From the NCBI GenBank assembly GCA_015056915.1, contig SVFK01000009.1, positions 1-64,000 of the forward strand: a DNA stretch of 64,000 bases, in the 5' to 3' direction. The notes beneath the pieces were generated by a model, which worked only from the letters and a program-made list of their open reading frames with translations, ran no database searches and was not told the origin of the DNA. This DNA is from Lachnospiraceae bacterium. Lineage in GTDB: Bacteria; Bacillota; Clostridia; Lachnospirales; Lachnospiraceae. The translations under genes and the position numbers were made by a program. Positions within the stretch are counted from its first letter, which is position 1. Each line of letters starts with the position of its first letter. Shown piece after piece: positions 55,837 through 64,000 of the stretch.

Positions 55837-57348
55837 ATGAAAAAGTATTTGCTGTTTGATTTGGACGGAACCTTGACTGATCCCAAGTTGGGAATTACTA
55901 CCTGTGTGCAATACGCACTGAAATCTTTTGGTATTGAAGAGCCTGACCTGGATAAGCTGGAGCCCTTTATCGGTCCGCCTTTAAAGGACAGCTTCATGAA
56001 TTTTTATGATATGAGTGAGGAGCAGGCTGAAGAAGCAATTGCTAAGTACAGAGAACGTTTTCAGGATATCGGTCTTTTTGAAAATCAGATATATGAGGGT
56101 GTCCCTGAGATGCTGCGCACGCTGCAGTCTAAGGGCTTATTTCTGGCAGTGGCATCCAGTAAACCCACTGTGTTTGTGGAGCGGATATTGGAGCACTTTC
56201 AGATTAGGAAATATTTTAAGGTGGTAGTGGGCAGTGAGCTTGACGGTACCAGAGTAAATAAGGATGAAGTGGTGCAGGAGGCATTAAACCGCCTGTTTGG
56301 TGATGCTCCTATTGAAAAGAAGCAGGTGTACATGATAGGTGACCGCAAATTTGATGTTGAGGGAGCCAAGGCAATGGAGATAGAGAGTGTAGCTGTGACC
56401 TATGGTTATGGCAGCATGGAGGAATTGAAGGCTGCCAAAGCAGACTATATTGTGCGGAGTGTGGAAGAGTTGCAGAGCTTCCTGTTACGTGGCACGGAGG
56501 AAAAGGAGCAAAAGAAGGTAAGCGGTTTTCAGCGTATCTGGGTAATGCTGTATGCCTTTTTAATGTTTATCCTGGTACGCAGTCTGGTTGAATATTCCTT
56601 GAGTCTGCTTATGTTTTATCTTGCGGATCATATGCCGGGACTACTGCCGGAATTTTTATGCTTTAAGGATGCAACCGGCAAGATTACTTTGACGGGCAAT
56701 GCGATGACTATCATGTCAGCCATAGGCTTTATTGTGGGTACGATTCCCAACCTGTCCACGGCTAAGCTGTTGATTGCAAAGAGCGCCGAGGATATGAGGC
56801 TCAGCCACCTGAAAAAGGAACCGGCCAGGAATTATCTGTTGTTAGGTATGGCCACTGTGGGAGCGGTTATAGGTCTGAATTTGCTGTTGGCATTAACCGG
56901 ATTAACTAACGAGTCCACAGCGTATCAGAATGTGGTGGCAGATCAGTATTCCGCACATTTCTTAGTAGGAATCATCTGTTTCGGATTGATAACACCCATC
57001 GCTGAAGAGATTTTGTTCCGCGGTATATTTTTTAATTATCTGAAGAGATTCACCAAATTGAAGGTGGCGGTAATTGTTTCTGCCTTTTTCTTTGGTGCTT
57101 ATCATATGAATTCCGTACAGGGAATATATGCTCTCCTGATGGGATGCCTGATGGCATATGCTTATGAATATTTTGGAGATTTCAAGATACCTGTGCTCAT
57201 TCATTGTATGAGTAATGTTTTGGCGTATTGCCTGTTCTATACAAGCATTTCCATGAGTGGCTTCCTAAGCTGGCCGGTATGTATTGTATTTCTGGTTATC
57301 GCAATCGTTGCTTTGCTCCTGCTCAGGAAACAAAAGCGTGTTTTCTGA
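55837..57348 (+). CDS. HAD phosphatase fused to CPBP intramembrane protease
   Basis: A 503-residue fusion. Residues 1-215 are a phosphoglycolate-phosphatase-like HAD: LFDLDGTLTDPKLG, VASSKPTVF and MIGDRKFDVEGAKAM. Residues about 235-500 contain about eight membrane segments with the CPBP (CAAX/Abi) signatures EEILFRGIF and FFFGAYHMNSVQG and a later IHCMSN. Both catalytic sets look complete. HAD and CPBP proteins are normally separate, so the fusion is unusual, though no frameshift or extra start separates the parts. It begins 22 bases after greA. The HAD part is presumably cytosolic; its substrate and the protease target are unknown. Confidence 0.88.
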   Translation: MKKYLLFDLDGTLTDPKLGITTCVQYALKSFGIEEPDLDKLEPFIGPPLKDSFMNFYDMSEEQAEEAIAKYRERFQDIGLFENQIYEGVPEMLRTLQSKGLFLAVASSKPTVFVERILEHFQIRKYFKVVVGSELDGTRVNKDEVVQEALNRLFGDAPIEKKQVYMIGDRKFDVEGAKAMEIESVAVTYGYGSMEELKAAKADYIVRSVEELQSFLLRGTEEKEQKKVSGFQRIWVMLYAFLMFILVRSLVEYSLSLLMFYLADHMPGLLPEFLCFKDATGKITLTGNAMTIMSAIGFIVGTIPNLSTAKLLIAKSAEDMRLSHLKKEPARNYLLLGMATVGAVIGLNLLLALTGLTNESTAYQNVVADQYSAHFLVGIICFGLITPIAEEILFRGIFFNYLKRFTKLKVAVIVSAFFFGAYHMNSVQGIYALLMGCLMAYAYEYFGDFKIPVLIHCMSNVLAYCLFYTSISMSGFLSWPVCIVFLVIAIVALLLLRKQKRVF

Positions 57349-57385
57349 CAGACGTGATAAAATGAGTGGAAGAAAGTGTTGTGCT

Positions 57386-58183
57386 ATGAAATTTAGTATT
57401 ATTGTGGTTTGTTTGAACTCCGGAGAAAAACTGAATCAGACGTTGGATAGTATTTTGGCGCAGACTTATCAGGACTACGAAATCGTAGTAAAGGATGGCG
57501 GAAGTAAGGACGGTTCCATAGAGCAGATCCGGCAGGACGAAAGAATACAGCTCTATGTGGAGAAGGACGCAGGAATCTATGATGCCATGAATCAGGCGGT
57601 AGCCTATGCCGGAGGGGATTTTATTCTCTTTTTGAACTGTGGAGATGTCTTCTACAATTCCAAGGTACTGGAAGAGGTAGCAGGTTATGTCGGACAAATT
57701 ACAAATGCCCGGCACAATAATCTGGTGCTTTACGGTGATACCTACAGCGAAAAGAACGATGTTGTGATTGCCGCGGCACCTCAAATAACCGGTTTTACCT
57801 GTTACCGCAATATTCCCTGTCATCAGTCCTGCTTTTATGCTACGGCTCTGTGTAAGAAAAAGCCCTATGATGCGCAGTATCGGATACGGGCGGATTATGA
57901 TCATTTTCTGTGGTGCTATTATAGAGCCCAAGCGACAATGCTTCATACGGGGTTAATCATTTCCTCCTATGAGGGAGGCGGCTTTTCTGAAAGTAAGGAG
58001 AATCAGAAGCGGGATAGAGAGGAGCATCGCAGCATAACGGAACAGTATATGAGCAGGCGCGAATTGCTTCAATATCGTATGACAATGCTGATAACCTTAG
58101 CGCCTCTTCGCAAAATGGTGGCGGAAAGCAAGGTGTTTTCGGGCGCCTATCATTGGCTAAAGAAATGCCTGTACCGTAAGTAA
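57386..58183 (+). CDS. Family 2 glycosyltransferase (WcaA-like)
   Basis: A 265-residue protein. MKFSIIVVCLNSGEKLNQTL opens the GT-A fold, followed by VVKDGGSKDGS, the conserved EKDAGIYDAMNQAV and LNCGDVF. This is typical of transferases making capsule or exopolysaccharide repeat units. No membrane helix is seen. ATG 57386 is preferred because the protein then starts at the fold; ATG 57362 is possible. It belongs to a run of envelope genes with the acyltransferase and a large membrane protein downstream. The sugar is not known. Confidence 0.85.
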   Translation: MKFSIIVVCLNSGEKLNQTLDSILAQTYQDYEIVVKDGGSKDGSIEQIRQDERIQLYVEKDAGIYDAMNQAVAYAGGDFILFLNCGDVFYNSKVLEEVAGYVGQITNARHNNLVLYGDTYSEKNDVVIAAAPQITGFTCYRNIPCHQSCFYATALCKKKPYDAQYRIRADYDHFLWCYYRAQATMLHTGLIISSYEGGGFSESKENQKRDREEHRSITEQYMSRRELLQYRMTMLITLAPLRKMVAESKVFSGAYHWLKKCLYRK

Positions 58184-58259
58184 TGCAGAAGAGATAGATG
58201 CTCCGGGAGCAATAAATTATCAAGGAAACATATGTGTTGTGTGGAGGATATCATAGGAA

Positions 58260-59405
58260 ATGGATACTAAAGTAAAGAATTCCAAGCCGCGTATGACGAA
58301 TCTGGAGATATTACGATGTCTGGCTATGATGATGGTGGTGGTGCTGCATTATCTGGATAAGGGTAAGCTTTTGCCGGAATTGACCGGTGCGGAAATGGGT
58401 GGAATCGGAATCGCTGCATGGCTGTTAGAGGCATTTTGTATTGTAGCGGTTAATGTATATATGTTGATTAGCGGGTACTTTCTATATACCTCCTCCTTTA
58501 AATTGAGTCGCCTTCTGCAGCTGTTTTTACAGGTGTGGACTTATTCGGTAGTGATAGGACTGCTTGCTGCATTTACAGGGATTCTTCCTGCGGCAGAGGT
58601 GGATACCCATTATTTTCTGACATTGCTGTTCCCCATATCTATGGGACATTATTGGTTTATGACGGCTTATGTGTTTCTATACCTGTTACTGCCTTTAATC
58701 GGCGCGGGTGTGCGCAAAATGAGCAAGGAACAGATGCAGCTTACACTGGCACTTTTGCTGATTGTCTTTTGTCTGATGAAGACAGTGCTGCCGGTTCGTC
58801 TGGAAATGGATAGTCGTGGAATGGATTGTCTGTGGTATGTGTGTGTATTTGTGGCGGCTGCTTATATCAGGCGTTTTGGTGTGCGTTTTCTGGAAAGTAA
58901 GGCGAAAGCATTTGGCTTGTATCTCATAGGATGTCTTGGGATTGTTGCGGAATGCTTTGTGCTGAGACAGATTTATTTGCGCACCGGAAGTCTGGACCGT
59001 ATTTTAAGTATCAGTTTGGAATACAACCATTTGCTCACCTTCTTGGCAGCGGTGGGATTATTTAGCTTTTTCTTACGGTTAAAGTTATCCGGAAGACTGT
59101 CCGGTCTGCTTGCAAGGCTTGCACCATACACACTGGGTGTATATCTGCTTCATGAAAATCAGGGTGTGCGCTATGCATGGGAGAATTGGCTGGGAGCGGA
59201 TCAGATCAGCTCTATCGGTGGTCTGCTTCTGGGAACAATTCTGGCGGCAGTGAGCGTGTTTATCTGTGGAATCATAGTAGAATGGCTTAGAAGCCTGTTG
59301 ATGCGAGGCATCCATTTTGTGCTTTGTAAGTGGAGCATCTATCGGAGAATGGTAGAGAAAATAGATGCGGTAGATGGGCTGTTTAGAATCAGTGAGAAGG
59401 AATAA
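58260..59405 (+). CDS. Acyltransferase 3 family membrane protein
   Basis: A 381-residue protein with about ten membrane segments. NLEILRCLAMMMVVVLHYLDKG contains the catalytic-region His after the first helix, as in OafA/WecH-type O-acetyltransferases. YMLISGYFLYTSSFKLSRLLQLF continues the family pattern. These enzymes transfer acetyl or other short acyl groups to sugars of surface glycans. It lies between a GT2 gene and a polytopic membrane gene, so it probably modifies the same polymer. It starts at ATG 58260; the binding site is weak. Confidence 0.85.
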   Translation: MDTKVKNSKPRMTNLEILRCLAMMMVVVLHYLDKGKLLPELTGAEMGGIGIAAWLLEAFCIVAVNVYMLISGYFLYTSSFKLSRLLQLFLQVWTYSVVIGLLAAFTGILPAAEVDTHYFLTLLFPISMGHYWFMTAYVFLYLLLPLIGAGVRKMSKEQMQLTLALLLIVFCLMKTVLPVRLEMDSRGMDCLWYVCVFVAAAYIRRFGVRFLESKAKAFGLYLIGCLGIVAECFVLRQIYLRTGSLDRILSISLEYNHLLTFLAAVGLFSFFLRLKLSGRLSGLLARLAPYTLGVYLLHENQGVRYAWENWLGADQISSIGGLLLGTILAAVSVFICGIIVEWLRSLLMRGIHFVLCKWSIYRRMVEKIDAVDGLFRISEKE

Positions 59406-59465
59406 CCTTTTCCGGGATTACGGGAACACAGGGATATTAGTAACAATAGAAATGAGGACTTTGAC

Positions 59466-61394
59466 TTGAATCAAACTGCCACAACCAAGAAAAGTTTCAT
59501 AAAAGAGTATGCCTTGGAAAGTATTTTTGTGCTGATTTTATTACTGTATCCTCTTCGCCATATCCATTGGGGATTGGATTTGTGGGATACGGGCTACAGC
59601 TATGCCAATTTTGAATATATGGGTCTGGAGCATATGGACTCCATGTGGCTTTTTTCAACCTATCTGGCCAACGGAGTCGGTCGTTTTCTCACAATGCTGC
59701 CCGGCGGTGGCACGCTGTTGGGAATGAATCTGTATACAGGCTTGTTTGTCAGTGGGCTTGCGCTAACGGGGTACTTTTTCGGCACAAGAAAGCTTGAGAT
59801 GCCCAAATGGATTGTATTTGTCGGAGAATTTGCGGCAATCAGTCTCTGCTGGTGTCCTACTGCGAAATTATATGATTATCTGACCTATGTGTTATTTTTA
59901 ATAGGTGTTATTTTCCTTTATCAGGGACTTGTCAGAGACAAAGGAAGCTTTCTTTTTGCGGCAGGAATTTGCCTTGGTGCCAATGTGCTTGTGCGCTTTT
60001 CCAATCTTCCGGAGGCTGCTATGATTGTGGCGGTGTGGGCATATGCGTTTATTTGTGCCGGAGAGACTAATAGGTCCGGTTCCGGTAAAGCAGGCGGCAG
60101 AGCCTGGCTGACAGCCCTTCGCCATACACTGTGGTGCATGGGCGGTTATCTGAGTGCTCTGGTGGTGTTGCTTGGCTATATTCATATCCGTTATGGACTG
60201 GATGCCTATGTTGCAGGGATTGGGCGCCTGTTTGCTATGACAGACACTGCTACGGATTATAAAGCCACATCCATGATTATGGGTATTGTGGGAACTTATG
60301 TGGAAAATCTGTACTGGATGCTTCGTATTTTTGTGATTATCGGAATCGGTATGGTAGTGTGTGCAGTGTCTGCTTATCTGATAAAGCATTGTAAGCTATT
60401 TATCGGGCATGCAGGACTGTGTTCAATTTTGAAGTGGGGAAGCAGGATAGTATGTGTGGGGCTGGCTGTGGCTATGCTGTATTGGCTCTGCATTATGAGA
60501 GGCTTTTGCTCTTTTTACTATTACAGCTATGATCCTATTCGGCGACCGGGCATTTTGTTTATGATGCTTGCTATGCTGATTGCGATAATCCGTATTTTCC
60601 ATCCGAGAGCACCTAAGGAAGAAAAATTAATCAGTGGTATCATACTGTTGGTAGTGCTGTTGACATCTGTGGGAAGCAATAACGAAGTCTATCCCAGCAT
60701 GAATAATTTATTTCTGGCAGCGCCTTATACATTGTGGCAGTGCTGGCGATTTGTAACTGCAGCCAAGGAGTGGGAATGGCGTAAGCTCATTATCAGTCCA
60801 TTGGCGGCAAAATGTATTCTGACGGCTTTTATAGGGCTGTTCCTGTTTCAGGTTATCCTGTTTGGTGCACATTTTACATTTGTAGAGGCAACCGGAGCCC
60901 GGAATGTAACGGCTACGGTAGATAACAATGAGATGTTGAAGGGTATTAAGATGAGCCCGGAACGTGCTCAGTGGATGAGTGAAATCACAAGTTACGTGAA
61001 GGAAAATAATCTTCAGGGGCGTGAAGTCATTCTCTACGGTTATATTCCTTCCCTGTCCTATTATTTACAGATGCCGCCGGCATTTAATTCCTGGAGTGAT
61101 TTGGCATCTTACAGTCTGGAACAGATGAAGCTGGCTATGAGTGAGGTGGTGTCCGATATGAATGCAGGTGGACAAAGACCGGTTATTATTCTGGAAAAGA
61201 GTTACTGTGGGTATTTGCAGTTACAGGAGGAACCTCTGCCGGGAGTACAGTTGACCGATGCTGAAATAGCAGAATTGGAGAAGGACCCGAAATGGAGATT
61301 AGTACTGGAAAAGGGTCAGCTGCTTGGGGAGTTTATTCAAGAGCAGGAATACCGTCAAACCTTCGTCAATGATAAATTTGTAATTTGGGAATAA
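59466..61394 (+). CDS. Large polytopic membrane protein, possibly GT-C-type glycosyltransferase
   Basis: A 642-residue protein with about a dozen membrane segments through residue 475 and a soluble C-terminal domain of about 160 residues. RHIHWGLDLWDTGYSYANFEYM in the first extracytoplasmic loop contains acidic residues as in GT-C enzymes, which use polyprenyl-linked sugars. The C-terminal region includes VILYGYIPSLSYYLQMPPAFNSWSDL. The exact family is not recognised. TTG 59466 appears to be the start, behind GAGGAC. It ends an envelope gene run; a long palindromic element begins about 36 bases after its stop codon. Confidence 0.7.
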   Translation: MNQTATTKKSFIKEYALESIFVLILLLYPLRHIHWGLDLWDTGYSYANFEYMGLEHMDSMWLFSTYLANGVGRFLTMLPGGGTLLGMNLYTGLFVSGLALTGYFFGTRKLEMPKWIVFVGEFAAISLCWCPTAKLYDYLTYVLFLIGVIFLYQGLVRDKGSFLFAAGICLGANVLVRFSNLPEAAMIVAVWAYAFICAGETNRSGSGKAGGRAWLTALRHTLWCMGGYLSALVVLLGYIHIRYGLDAYVAGIGRLFAMTDTATDYKATSMIMGIVGTYVENLYWMLRIFVIIGIGMVVCAVSAYLIKHCKLFIGHAGLCSILKWGSRIVCVGLAVAMLYWLCIMRGFCSFYYYSYDPIRRPGILFMMLAMLIAIIRIFHPRAPKEEKLISGIILLVVLLTSVGSNNEVYPSMNNLFLAAPYTLWQCWRFVTAAKEWEWRKLIISPLAAKCILTAFIGLFLFQVILFGAHFTFVEATGARNVTATVDNNEMLKGIKMSPERAQWMSEITSYVKENNLQGREVILYGYIPSLSYYLQMPPAFNSWSDLASYSLEQMKLAMSEVVSDMNAGGQRPVIILEKSYCGYLQLQEEPLPGVQLTDAEIAELEKDPKWRLVLEKGQLLGEFIQEQEYRQTFVNDKFVIWE

Positions 61395-61430
61395 AGATTG
61401 GGGGATTAGGGTGTCAAAAATACACTGAGG

Positions 61431-61838
61431 ACAGCGGCCACCGGGGAAAAATGCGTTGTGACAAATGTGGTGTTTCTTCAACGGAACACACTCCTACCGC
61501 AGATTGGTTCGTCCCGAGAGCATGGGGAAATGTTGTCCGGAACAAAATGTGAGAATTTCTTATGTGCGTAACTTTGGAATAAGGTTCGTGTTTTTATGGT
61601 CTTGAACAAAAATAGAGGCATGTGCGCGGTGGGCGGAAAGCGAGATTTTTTACTCGACTTTCCGCCCACCGCGCACATGCCTCTATTTTTGTCCCAGCTC
61701 ATAAAAAGCACGAACAATCGAAAATTCCAAAGTTAGCACATTTAGAAATTCCATCATTTTGTTCCCAACATTTCCCCATGCTCTCGGGACGGACAAATCG
61801 CGGGGAGCGTGTTCAGATGAAAAGATACGAAATTTTTA
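61431..61838. repeat. Giant imperfect palindrome (element copy 2, inverted relative to copy 1)
   Basis: An inverted repeat of about 400 bases centred near 61650 lies between two convergent genes. The inner stem GGTGGGCGGAAAG pairs with CTTTCCGCCCACC and is capped by CGAG/CTCG around ATTTTTTA. ACAAAAATAGAGGC and GCCTCTATTTTTGT flank it. The left arm (AACACACTCCTACCGCAGATTGG...) matches the right arm of copy 1, and the right arm (CGCGGGGAGCGTGTTCAGATG) matches copy 1's left arm, so the unit is reversed. The outer left part also resembles the short copy at 30408. The left arm lacks about 35 bases present in copy 1, and the right arm stops at the asnA stop codon. Confidence 0.88.
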
Positions 61839-62846
61839 CAGCAACTGTAGCTGATTGTTTGCTGCCTTCTGCATTACGTCTTCCGGCCATAAGGAGCATT
61901 GTACTTCTCCGATATGAGCCTTTCTTAAGAAGAACATACAGATTCTGGACTGTCCGATACCGCCACCGATGGTAAAAGGAACCTCACCATTGATTACTGC
62001 CTTGTGGAAGGGTAAATCTGCTCTTTCAGGGCAGCCTGCCTTGTCAAGCTGAGAGAGCAGTGCATCCTTGTCAACACGGATTCCCATACTGGAAAGCTCC
62101 AGTGCAATATCAAGCACGGGATAATATACAACAATATCGGCATTTAATGCCCAATCATCATAGTCCGGTGCACGCCCGTCATGGGGCTCACCGCTTTCTA
62201 ATACATCTCCAATCTGCATAATGCAGACAGCACCCTTTGCCTTCGCTATGTAATATTCTCTTTCCTTGGGGGTATAATCGGGAAACATTTCCTCAAGCTC
62301 TCTGGTGGTTACAAAGAAAATGTCGTGAGGAAGAATTTCTTCAATATAATCAAAGTGGATAGCCATATATTTCTCTGTTTTGCGCAGTACCTTATAGACT
62401 GTGCGGACAGTATCCTTTAAAGTATCCAGAGTACGCTCTTCTTTTGAAATAATCTTTTCCCAGTCCCACTGATCCACATAGATGGAGTGAATATTATCCA
62501 CATCTTCATCGCGGCGGATAGCACTCATGTCTGTGTAAAGACCTTCACCCACGGAAAAACCGTACTTTTGCAGAGCAAAACGTTTCCATTTTGCAAGAGA
62601 ATGAACGATTTCTGCTTCTCTGCTTTCTTGATATTTGATGTCAAAGGTAACGGGACGCTCTACGCCATTCAGATTGTCATTTAAACCTGATTCAGGAGCA
62701 ACAAAAAGAGGTGCGGACACACGCAACAGGTGCAGTCTTTCTGCCAGAAGAGACTGGAAGAAATCCTTTACGGTCTTGATAGCAATCTGTGTTTCATAAA
62801 GATTCAATTCGGATTTGTAATTCTGAGGTATCACGAAGTTTGACAT
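61836..62846 (-). CDS. asnA: Aspartate--ammonia ligase
   Basis: A 336-residue ammonia-dependent asparagine synthetase, structurally related to class II tRNA synthetases. It matches AsnA from the start (PQNYKSELNLYETQIAIKTVK), with APLFVAPESGLNDNLNGVERPV, VHSLAKWKR, GLYTDMSAIRRDED and the C-terminal TIGGGIGQSRICMF. AsnA makes asparagine from aspartate, ATP and ammonia. Length is normal. It starts at ATG 62846 after GTAGGGATG. Its stop codon lies inside the end of palindromic element copy 2, so its last base pairs border the repeat. The gene is otherwise intact. Confidence 0.95.
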   Translation of the reverse strand: MSNFVIPQNYKSELNLYETQIAIKTVKDFFQSLLAERLHLLRVSAPLFVAPESGLNDNLNGVERPVTFDIKYQESREAEIVHSLAKWKRFALQKYGFSVGEGLYTDMSAIRRDEDVDNIHSIYVDQWDWEKIISKEERTLDTLKDTVRTVYKVLRKTEKYMAIHFDYIEEILPHDIFFVTTRELEEMFPDYTPKEREYYIAKAKGAVCIMQIGDVLESGEPHDGRAPDYDDWALNADIVVYYPVLDIALELSSMGIRVDKDALLSQLDKAGCPERADLPFHKAVINGEVPFTIGGGIGQSRICMFFLRKAHIGEVQCSLWPEDVMQKAANNQLQLL

Positions 62847-62988
62847 ATACTCATCCCTACTTTCTTTTTTAAACTTTTTTATACTATACTATTTAACTGC
62901 GTTTTGGTATTTTTTGCAATAGTTTTTTTGCAAATCGGAGGAAAGTATTTTAGCAAAAGAAAAAGAAATCAATATTTATTGAAAAATG

Positions 62989-63039
62989 TTGCACATACCG
63001 AACATATGTGCTATTTTATATATAGGAACAAATGTTTGG
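62989..63039 (+). promoter_or_regulatory. Promoter with two LexA-like boxes upstream of the radical SAM gene
   Basis: TTGCAC (62989-62994) and TATTTT (63012-63017) with a 17-base spacer form a promoter. Within the spacer lies CGAACATATGTGC (62999-63011), and just downstream GGAACAAATGTTTGG (63025-63039). Both resemble the Gram-positive LexA box, centred on GAAC-N4-GTTC, with one or two mismatches. Such placement would let LexA block transcription. Confidence 0.65.
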
Positions 63040-63054
63040 TATCGGAGTTGGAGT

Positions 63055-64000
63055 ATGGAATATCTTACAACAGGGCAGGAAATGTCCCTTATGGATAAAT
63101 TAGGCATCCTGACAGATGCTGCAAAATATGACGTGGCATGTACCTCCAGCGGTGTGGATCGTAAGGGAAATGGTCAGACCATGGGTAATTGTGCGGCAGG
63201 TGGCATCTGTCATAGCTTTAGCAGTGACGGAAGATGCATTTCTTTATTGAAAATTTTATTTACCAACGAGTGTATTTATGACTGCAAGTATTGCGTGAAT
63301 CGATGCTCCAATGATGTACCCAGAGCTACCTTTACACCGGAAGAGGTCTGCACACTGACTATGGAATTTTATCGCAGGAATTATATCGAGGGGCTTTTTT
63401 TAAGCTCCGGTATTATTCAGAGTCCTACTTTTACAATGGAGCTGATTTATAGGACCATATGGCTTCTTCGCAATAAATACCGTTTTAACGGTTATATTCA
63501 TGTGAAAGCGATTCCCGGCGCAGATGCAGAATTGATTCAACAGACCGGTTTTTTGGTGGATAGGATGAGTGTGAATCTGGAGCTGCCCACAGCAGAGGGA
63601 CTGCGCGTGCTGGCACCTAACAAGCACCGCAAAAATATTTTGACGCCAATGCGCCAAATCCAGAATGGGATACAGTCCAATCAAAGTGATATTGTGCTGT
63701 ATCGCAACGCACCACGTTTTGTGGCAGGAGGACAGGCGACTCAGATGATTATCGGTGCCACACCGGAGAGTGATTACCAGATTATAAACGTAGCAGAGAG
63801 CCTCTACCGCAAATTTGATTTGAAGCGTGTATTTTACTCTGCATTTGTAAGGGTAAATGAGGACAAGGCATTGCCGGCCTTGCCCGGAGGACCGCCCCTG
63901 TTGCGGGAGCATCGATTGTATCAGGCAGATTGGCTGCTGCGCTTTTATGGATTCCGGGCAGAAGAGCTATTAGATGAAAAGCGACCATTCTTCAATGTAA
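63055..64000 (+). CDS. Putative DNA modification/repair radical SAM protein (3' end outside window)
   Basis: At least 315 residues are visible and the frame is still open at the window end. The radical SAM cluster motif is CIYDCKYCVNRC (C-x3-C-x2-C). The N-terminal segment DVACTSSGVDRKG and GGICHSFSSDGRCISLLKILFTN is typical of the family named putative DNA modification/repair radical SAM protein, which often pairs with a uracil-DNA-glycosylase-like protein. It starts at ATG 63055 with GGAG upstream. The promoter carries LexA-like boxes, consistent with a DNA damage role. The partner would lie beyond the window. Function remains unproven. Confidence 0.88.
   Translation, partial: MEYLTTGQEMSLMDKLGILTDAAKYDVACTSSGVDRKGNGQTMGNCAAGGICHSFSSDGRCISLLKILFTNECIYDCKYCVNRCSNDVPRATFTPEEVCTLTMEFYRRNYIEGLFLSSGIIQSPTFTMELIYRTIWLLRNKYRFNGYIHVKAIPGADAELIQQTGFLVDRMSVNLELPTAEGLRVLAPNKHRKNILTPMRQIQNGIQSNQSDIVLYRNAPRFVAGGQATQMIIGATPESDYQIINVAESLYRKFDLKRVFYSAFVRVNEDKALPALPGGPPLLREHRLYQADWLLRFYGFRAEELLDEKRPFFNV

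Noticed and set aside
61478..61975. Open frames inside and beside palindrome copy 2
   Set aside because: They mirror the frames in copy 1 and one runs antisense into asnA; repeat sequence explains them.

Overview
The window reads as a chromosomal segment of a Gram-positive anaerobe of the Clostridia, most likely family Lachnospiraceae. This rests on moderate G+C content, AGGAGG-type ribosome binding sites, short intergenic spaces, and gene content typical of that group: AddAB instead of RecBCD, a separate AICAR formyltransferase and archaeal-type IMP cyclohydrolase in place of fused PurH, ThiT, an orphan TetM-like GTPase, and several DUF families. Gene density is high and I see no insertion sequence, prophage, CRISPR array, tRNA or rRNA. 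Species-level identity cannot be claimed from the sequence alone.

Layout. 1-2000: end of a surface protein with Ig-like domains plus an A24 prepilin-peptidase-like gene. 2098-4481: polar amino acid ABC transporter (binding protein with rearranged domain order, permease, ATPase). 4568-5774: hairpin-rich leader and a GT2 gene. 5818-11506: hisC, DUF368 lipid-carrier transporter, methyltransferase, hslO, nadE. 11553-12035 (minus): degenerate FMN-binding-like protein. 12293-16005: potABCD polyamine transporter. 16571-18045: two small membrane proteins of unknown role. 18151-24537: guaB, a GGDEF-EAL sensor protein, then a ZTP-riboswitch-controlled purO-like/AICAR formyltransferase pair. 24796-31298: glnS, DUF2225, MocR-type regulator, small proteins, a TetR regulator and a Cys/His protein. 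31473-42681: GH31 and GH36 glycosidases, a uracil/xanthine permease, dipeptidase, phosphatases, a GGDEF-EAL-LamG protein and exonuclease III. 42841-50634: alkyladenine glycosylase and addBA. 50642-51512 (minus): TPP riboswitch and thiT. 51543-57348: TetM-like GTPase fused to a YacP/Rae1-type NYN nuclease, MraY-like transferase, greA, and a HAD-CPBP protease fusion. 57386-61394: envelope polysaccharide-type genes. 61836-64000: asnA (minus) and a radical SAM protein with LexA-like boxes in its promoter.

What stands out. (1) Three copies of a palindromic element family fill convergent intergenic gaps at 16010-16568, 30408-30521 and 61431-61838. Two are very long (about 560 and 400 bp), share the same asymmetric pair of arms and lie in opposite orientations, so they look like dispersed units rather than local hairpins. 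(2) A translational GTPase of the ribosomal-protection class carries a C-terminal NYN domain that closely resembles the ribosome A-site endoribonuclease Rae1 (YacP). (3) A soluble c-di-GMP GGDEF-EAL protein ends in a LamG-type lectin fold. (4) The amino acid binding protein is apparently a circular permutant. (5) There is clear cis-regulation: a ZTP riboswitch with terminator, a TPP riboswitch whose terminator-like hairpin contains the Shine-Dalgarno, and SOS-type boxes.

Nucleotide and amino acid supply (guaB, purO/AICARFT, hisC, asnA, glnS, nadE, thiT, potABCD, uracil permease), DNA repair (aag, addAB, xth, radical SAM protein) and envelope or c-di-GMP functions dominate. All identifications come from reading motifs and remembered family features; no database search was run.
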